Below are positions 6,670 to 10,234 of a stretch of DNA of 10,234 nt, piece by piece. Position numbers and translations under genes: made by a program. This stretch comes from Legionella genomosp. 1 (lineage in GTDB: Bacteria > Pseudomonadota > Gammaproteobacteria > Legionellales > Legionellaceae): the NCBI GenBank assembly GCA_945865355.1, contig CAMBDN010000074.1, positions 1 through 10,234 of the forward strand. Reading direction: 5' to 3'. The first letter of the stretch is position 1. Every line of letters begins with the position of its first letter. A model generated the notes under the pieces. That model was not told the origin of the DNA, made no database searches, and was given only the letters and a program-made list of their open reading frames with translations.

Positions 6670-6696
6670 TTGATTTTTTATTTTGCACCCCCAATT
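6670..6696 (+). promoter_or_regulatory. Sigma-32-like heat-shock promoter upstream of hslVU
   Basis: TTGATT (6670-6675) lies 13 nt before CCCCAATT (6689-6696). The E. coli RpoH consensus is roughly CTTGAAA, 11-16 nt, CCCCATNT, so the -10 region agrees at 7 of 8 positions and the -35 core TTGA is intact. hslVU is a classical RpoH target, which supports the assignment. A weaker sigma-70 reading also exists: the same -35 with ATTAAT at 6694-6699. Confidence 0.55.
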
Positions 6697-6714
6697 AATA
6701 AGGTTTCGACCCTT

Positions 6715-6719
6715 AAGGA
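6715..6719 (+). promoter_or_regulatory. Ribosome binding site that fixes the hslV TTG start
   Basis: AAGGA lies 6 nt before TTG 6726. No ATG occurs in frame before the catalytic threonine, so this site decides the start. Confidence 0.75.
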
Positions 6720-6725
6720 TCTATT

Positions 6726-7274
6726 TTGGAGCAATTTCGCGGTACGACTATCTTGTCGGTCAGGCGGGGTAATAAAGTGGTTATTGGTGGTGACGGCCAA
6801 GTTACCATGGGTAATACGGTAATGAAAGGTAATGCACGTAAAGTCAGGCGATTATATAAAGACAAAGTGATTGCCGGATTTGCGGGAGGCACTGCAGACG
6901 CTTTTACTCTATTTGAGCGTTTTGAAAGCAAACTGGAAATGCATCAGGGGCATCTGGTTCGGGCAGCCGTCGAACTGGCCAAAGATTGGCGTACTGATAA
7001 AATTTTGCGTCGTCTAGAAGCTTTATTGACCGTAGCAGATAGTAAAGCGTCACTGATTATTACCGGAAATGGCGATGTCATTGAGCCAGAAGAAGGGTTA
7101 ATGGCCATCGGTTCCGGTGGGCCTTTTGCACAAGCAGCAGCTCGCGCATTGCTTGAAAATACAAAGTTATCGGCTGCGGATATTGTCCAGAAAGCGTTAA
7201 TGATCGCAGGAAATATCTGCATTTACACCAACCATAACTTAACGATAGAAGAATTGGATAGCGATTGTGAATAA
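6726..7274 (+). CDS. hslV: ATP-dependent protease proteolytic subunit HslV (ClpQ)
   Basis: Threonine peptidase of the HslUV complex: twelve subunits in two stacked hexameric rings degrade unfolded proteins fed by HslU in the cytoplasm. The product has 182 residues (E. coli 176). The start is TTG, giving M-E-Q-F-R-G before the conserved T7-T-I-L-S. The catalytic nucleophile is T7, so a six-residue propeptide must be removed, whereas in E. coli only Met precedes the threonine. By E. coli numbering, D17 and K33 correspond to D23 and K39 here; G-G-D-G-Q, M-K-G-N-A-R-K-V, F-A-G-G-T-A-D-A-F, I-G-S-G-G-P-F-A-Q-A and I-C-I-Y-T-N are all intact. The MEQF-G-TTILS form is what I recall for Legionella-type HslV. 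It overlaps hslU by 8 bp and is preceded by a heat-shock-type promoter. Confidence 0.97.
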   Translation: MEQFRGTTILSVRRGNKVVIGGDGQVTMGNTVMKGNARKVRRLYKDKVIAGFAGGTADAFTLFERFESKLEMHQGHLVRAAVELAKDWRTDKILRRLEALLTVADSKASLIITGNGDVIEPEEGLMAIGSGGPFAQAAARALLENTKLSAADIVQKALMIAGNICIYTNHNLTIEELDSDCE

Positions 7275-8601
7275 TACAATGATAGTGATGACACCTCGTG
7301 AAATTGTAGTGGAACTCAATAAACATATTATCGGCCAAGATGATGCTAAACGCGCGGTGGCTATTGCGCTTCGTAATCGTTGGCGTCGTATGCAGATCAA
7401 AGATGATACGTTGCGTAATGAAATAATGCCTAAAAATATCTTAATGATAGGGCCCACCGGTGTTGGTAAAACAGAGATTGCCAGACGCTTGGCTAAATTA
7501 GCTGGAGCACCATTTATCAAGGTTGAGGCAACGAAATTCACCGAAATTGGATATGTAGGACGTGATGTTGATTCGATTCTTCGTGATTTAGCGGATATTG
7601 CTATTAAGCAAGAGCGTGAGTTGGCGATGAAAAAGGTACAGCGTCCGGCTGAAGATGCAGCAGAAGAAAGGATCCTTGACACGTTGCTACCTCCAGCAAG
7701 AGGTACTACGGCACCCAGTGAGAAAGAATCATCTACACGACAGATTTTTCGCAAACAATTGCGCGAAGGCACCCTCGACGACAATGAGATAGAGATCGAT
7801 GTTTCTGTGTCTCCTGTTGGTATTGAAATCATGTCCCCTCCGGGCATGGAAGAAATGACCAATCAATTGCAAACGATGTTCCAACAAGTTGGCTCAAACC
7901 GCACCAAGACACGTAAAATGCCCATTCACAAAGCGATGAAAATACTCTGTGAAGAAGAGGCCGCTAAGCTCATTAATGAAGATGATATTAAAACACGGGC
8001 CATTGAAAGCGTTGAGCAAAATGGTATTGTGTTCATTGATGAAATTGACAAAGTAGCGAAGCGTGCAGAGCAAGGGGGGGATGTTTCGCGTGAAGGTGTG
8101 CAGCGTGACTTGTTACCGTTAGTGGAAGGAACGACCGTATCAACCAAATATGGCATGATTAAATCCGATCATATTTTGTTTATCGCCTCAGGTGCTTTCC
8201 ATGTTGCTAAACCATCCGATTTGATTGCTGAGCTGCAAGGTCGATTACCGATCCGCGTTGAGCTCTCAGCGCTTAGTGTTGACGATTTTGTTCGTATTTT
8301 GACAGAGCCTAGTGCCTCGCTAACCGAGCAGTACACCGCTTTGATGGGGACAGAAGGCTTGCAATTAACTTTTGCAGATACTGGAATTCGTCGGATTGCT
8401 GAAGTGGCTTGGCAAGTGAATGAGCGCACTGAAAATATCGGTGCTCGTCGTTTATATACCGTAATGGAGCGTTTACTTGAGGTCGTTTCTTTTGAAGCAA
8501 CGGATAAATCGGGTGAGGTTATTCATGTTGATGCGGAATATGTACAGCTGCACTTGGGTAAATTAGTCGCTGATGAAGATTTGGCGCGTTATATACTGTG
8601 A
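7267..8601 (+). CDS. hslU: ATP-dependent protease ATPase subunit HslU (ClpY)
   Basis: AAA+ unfoldase that caps HslV, recognises substrates, unfolds them with ATP and threads them into the protease. From GTG 7267 the product has 444 residues (E. coli 443). Walker A is G62-P-T-G-V-G-K68-T69, Walker B is F-I-D258-E259, the pore loop is G95-Y-V-G98, and the arginine-containing I-G-A-R394-R motif is near 391-395. The intermediate (I) domain spans about 110-245, including P-P-G-M-E-E-M. The C-terminus D-L-A-R-Y-I-L matches the tail that inserts into HslV and activates it. The start is uncertain: GTG 7267 overlaps hslV by 8 bp, while ATG 7279 and ATG 7288 are also in frame (440 and 437 residues), and homology proper begins at M-T-P-R-E-I-V (ATG 7288). 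No ribosome binding site clearly favours one. Confidence 0.97.
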   Translation: MNNTMIVMTPREIVVELNKHIIGQDDAKRAVAIALRNRWRRMQIKDDTLRNEIMPKNILMIGPTGVGKTEIARRLAKLAGAPFIKVEATKFTEIGYVGRDVDSILRDLADIAIKQERELAMKKVQRPAEDAAEERILDTLLPPARGTTAPSEKESSTRQIFRKQLREGTLDDNEIEIDVSVSPVGIEIMSPPGMEEMTNQLQTMFQQVGSNRTKTRKMPIHKAMKILCEEEAAKLINEDDIKTRAIESVEQNGIVFIDEIDKVAKRAEQGGDVSREGVQRDLLPLVEGTTVSTKYGMIKSDHILFIASGAFHVAKPSDLIAELQGRLPIRVELSALSVDDFVRILTEPSASLTEQYTALMGTEGLQLTFADTGIRRIAEVAWQVNERTENIGARRLYTVMERLLEVVSFEATDKSGEVIHVDAEYVQLHLGKLVADEDLARYIL

Positions 8602-8605
8602 TGAT

Positions 8606-8660
8606 GCGGCGGCGCGCCAGCAAAGACGTTCACGTGAATAGACTTGCTGGCTTGCCGCTT
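8606..8660 (+). terminator. Hairpin after hslU, probable transcription terminator
   Basis: GCCAGCAA (8616-8623) pairs with TTGCTGGC (8644-8651). After one mismatch and a G-T pair the stem continues with GCGGC (8609-8613) against GCCGC (8654-8658). The loop holds a 10-bp palindrome TTCACGTGAA (8629-8638) that would extend the structure. It begins 5 nt after the hslU stop. There is no long T-run, only CTTCTT after the stem, so it may act as a 3' stabiliser or a weak terminator. Confidence 0.6.
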
Positions 8661-8695
8661 CTTAGATGATCTTACAACACCTGGGATCAAAATTA

Positions 8696-8724
8696 TTGAT
8701 GATGGGGCATCTTTGGAATAGTAT
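8696..8724 (+). promoter_or_regulatory. Sigma-70-type promoter for the outer-membrane protein gene
   Basis: TTGATG (8696-8701) and TAGTAT (8719-8724) are separated by exactly 17 nt, each matching 4 of 6 consensus bases. They lie 34 nt before the start codon, after the hslU hairpin. A ribosome binding site AGGGAAGG (8747-8754) precedes ATG 8758. Confidence 0.5.
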
Positions 8725-8757
8725 GATGCTAACTATCGCGTCAATCAGGGAAGGTCA

Positions 8758-9534
8758 ATGAAACGGATGCCTATTAAAGCCTATATTGCTATTGTCGTTG
8801 CCCTCATATCAACACAATCATTCTCCAGCACCGCTTTTACTCCGCTTCCCGTAAGTACGAATAACGTTTATTCACAATGGCAGGCTAGAAAACCAGAACT
8901 ACTGATTGAGTTGGGCGGCTTTTTTGCGACGCAGGGCCAAAACAATCAAATGATTGCGATAGAAGATTTGAAAGGGAATCAATACACCGTGACCAACGGT
9001 AACTCCAGCAGCGGTATTGTTGGTTTGGGTTATTATATGCGGGGGTGGAGTCGGGATCGGTTTGACGTTAGTTATGGATTGAACACGTTTTATTTTGCGC
9101 CTTCTAGCGTCAGTGGCTACATTGTTGAGGAGATGATGTTTACCAATTTAGCCTATAAATATGATGTGAATCATTTTCCACTTTATGTCGCGGCCAAGGG
9201 AAAATTTAATAACAGTCAGGATCGATATGCTTTGGTATTCGATGCTGGGATAGGGCCAAATTTTACCCGAACCCGTCATTATCAAGAGCAACCACGTGCA
9301 CCCATGTATTCTGTGAACAACAGCTTTTCAGGTGCGTCAAACGTTACCTTTAGTGCAATGGCGGGCATTGGCTTTAGAATCAATCGTCTCTTTGGGTCCG
9401 CACCATTGGAATGTGGCTACCGGTTTTTCTATCTTGGGCAAGATGCTTTACAACCGACGAATGACCAAATTTTAACGCGTTTGTCTACTGGTGAAAATTA
9501 TGCTCAGGCAATTATGTGTGGCTTGGTGATTTAA
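8758..9534 (+). CDS. Predicted outer-membrane beta-barrel protein
   Basis: A 258-residue protein with a clear Sec signal peptide: basic M-K-R-M-P-I-K, hydrophobic A-Y-I-A-I-V-V-A-L-I-S, and probable cleavage near residues 23-27 (S-S-T-A/F). The mature part alternates polar and aromatic/glycine residues as in small barrels: L-L-I-E-L-G-G-F-F, I-V-G-L-G-Y-Y-M, F-D-V-S-Y-G-L-N-T-F-Y-F, L-Y-V-A-A-K-G-K-F, A-L-V-F-D-A-G-I-G, S-A-M-A-G-I-G-F-R-I, L-E-C-G-Y-R-F-F-Y-L and A-I-M-C-G-L-V-I, roughly eight strands. It ends in isoleucine, not the usual aromatic residue. The build suggests an OmpA/opacity-like barrel in the outer membrane, but I recognise no specific family. A good ribosome binding site (8747-8754) fixes the start. 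The secreted protein beginning at 9559 follows 24 nt later, probably in the same transcript. Confidence 0.75.
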   Translation: MKRMPIKAYIAIVVALISTQSFSSTAFTPLPVSTNNVYSQWQARKPELLIELGGFFATQGQNNQMIAIEDLKGNQYTVTNGNSSSGIVGLGYYMRGWSRDRFDVSYGLNTFYFAPSSVSGYIVEEMMFTNLAYKYDVNHFPLYVAAKGKFNNSQDRYALVFDAGIGPNFTRTRHYQEQPRAPMYSVNNSFSGASNVTFSAMAGIGFRINRLFGSAPLECGYRFFYLGQDALQPTNDQILTRLSTGENYAQAIMCGLVI

Positions 9535-9558
9535 TTTAATTGAGAAAAGGATTTTTTG

Positions 9559-10090
9559 ATGAACAGGACATTGATAAAGGCAGGTACAAGCTGTGCCTTA
9601 CCTCATCGCCACTCACCTTGCTTTTTCGGTGGGTCCAACGGGCCCACTTTTTAATACTTATGCAAATGGGCCGAATTTGATCACTAGCTCCACCACGCCC
9701 AATTGGACGTACAAAAGTGCCGGAATTTTCACTACAGCGGGCTTTCATTTGACGAATCCCGGCGTAGACTGCATCCTAACGGGGCATTCATGTCTTTTTA
9801 CAGTTAGCGATACAGTACCAAAATCAATTGCAATCACAGGACCCGTTGGCCCGGTATCTGTTGAGTTGTGCCTAAATGGCAAGGGTCAGCAAAACTGTCA
9901 ACTATCTACTGTTCCAGGAAACCGATTTGCATATTTAGCCTATAGTGGTAGTCAGGATTTGCAATTATGCTTCGTTAATACTCAGACAAATGTTTTATTT
10001 GGTTGTGGTGATACCGGTGCTTCTTTTCAATCTAATGCTGAGTCATTAGCTGTAAGACCAGTTGGCTCACAAATTTATGTTTCAACGTGA
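9559..10090 (+). pseudogene. Small cysteine-containing secreted protein, signal peptide frameshifted
   Basis: ATG 9559 has an ideal ribosome binding site (AAAAGGA, 9545-9551) and reads M-N-R-T-L-I-K-A-G-T-S-C-A-L, the start of a signal peptide, but that frame stops at 9652-9654. The long frame (+1, open from 9578 to 10090) continues L-I-A-T-H-L-A-F-S-V-G-P-T-G-P. Removing one C of the CC at 9601-9602 joins the two into a normal signal peptide (cleavage likely after A-F-S) and a protein of about 176 residues. The mature part has six cysteines (D-C, S-C, L-C-L-N, N-C, L-C-F, G-C-G), probably three disulfides, and the repeat-like S-V-G-P-T-G-P and I-T-G-P-V-G-P. I recognise no family. A GTG start at 9593 would give 165 residues without a proper signal sequence. 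So this is either a 1-base insertion that inactivated the gene or a sequencing error. Confidence 0.65.
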
Positions 10091-10234
10091 GCTTTCGGCA
10101 AGCCTGTGCAAGTAAATATTTTTAATTTTTTTCATTTAGGGGTTGACAGGGTTTTGGGCCATTTTTTCAAAGATCGTATGCATTTTCACCCCATTTATAA
10201 TCTTCTTATTTGACTTATTCCTTGATGCGTACAA
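10091..10234. other. AT-rich 3' end of the window, no gene seen
   Basis: Contains a small GCTT/AAGC hairpin (10091-10103) followed, some 17 nt later, by T-rich sequence (10119-10132), a weak candidate terminator. A perfect TTGACA (10143-10148) and a perfect TATAAT (10196-10201) are both present, but 47 nt apart, so they do not form one promoter. A gene may begin just beyond the window. Confidence 0.3.

Noticed and set aside
7239..7862. A 207-residue open frame on the - strand
   Set aside because: It is antisense to the well-conserved hslU and to the end of hslV, is serine/isoleucine rich in the manner of a shadow frame, and has no family features.
10134..10183. Short - strand reading frame of 15 codons (M-H-T-I-F-E-K-M-A-Q-N-P)
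   Set aside because: Too short, with no conservation evidence; the surrounding AT-rich DNA gives such frames by chance.
10143..10201. Perfect TTGACA and perfect TATAAT near the end of the window
   Set aside because: They are 47 nt apart and neither has a good partner at 16-18 nt, so no single promoter can be called.
1..10234. Search for CRISPR arrays, tRNA or rRNA genes, integrases, toxin-antitoxin pairs and defence genes
   Set aside because: No regularly spaced repeats, cloverleaf-like segments or recognisable proteins of these classes were seen by eye.

Overview
The window looks like the chromosome of a Legionellales-type gammaproteobacterium. This is an inference from gene content: two tandem MFS transporters resembling the Pht (phagosomal transporter) family known from Legionella and Coxiella, a Legionella-like HslV N-terminus with a TTG start, and small secreted or outer-membrane proteins of unknown function. 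Base composition is moderately AT-rich. No CRISPR array, tRNA, rRNA or integrase was seen, and I found no recognisable defence system.

Layout. (1) 1-611 (+): the C-terminal half of a Pht-like MFS gene carrying an in-frame TAA at 24-26, probably a pseudogene. (2) 660-838: a near-palindromic element of about 180 bp with a perfect 30-bp inverted repeat at its core. (3) 878-3845 (+): a compact operon of an intact Pht-like MFS transporter, phosphopentomutase (deoB) and a zinc-responsive Fur-family repressor (zur), with 5-nt spacing and then an ATGA overlap. The transporter-deoB pair suggests uptake and breakdown of nucleosides. (4) 3842-5319 (-): a kdsB-like CMP-ulosonate synthetase translationally coupled to a histidine-phosphatase-fold protein that lacks the usual second catalytic histidine. 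It converges on zur, and the two stop codons share one CTAG. (5) 5320-5623: a divergent intergenic region containing a decayed copy (5423-5520) of the start of the next gene. (6) 5624-6625 (+): an orphan stand-alone GHKL-ATPase protein of unknown function. (7) 6670-8660 (+): the hslVU heat-shock protease operon with a sigma-32-like promoter and a strong 3' hairpin. (8) 8696-10090 (+): a promoter, an outer-membrane beta-barrel-like protein and a small cysteine-rich secreted protein whose signal peptide appears broken by a 1-base insertion. (9) 10091-10234: AT-rich sequence with no gene seen.

The most unusual items are the orphan GHKL protein with its decayed upstream partial copy, the long palindrome between the two MFS genes, the kdsB-variant/phosphatase pair, and two probable gene-inactivation events (the MFS nonsense codon and the signal-peptide frameshift). 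Together these suggest a genome with ongoing gene decay, as expected for a host-associated lineage.
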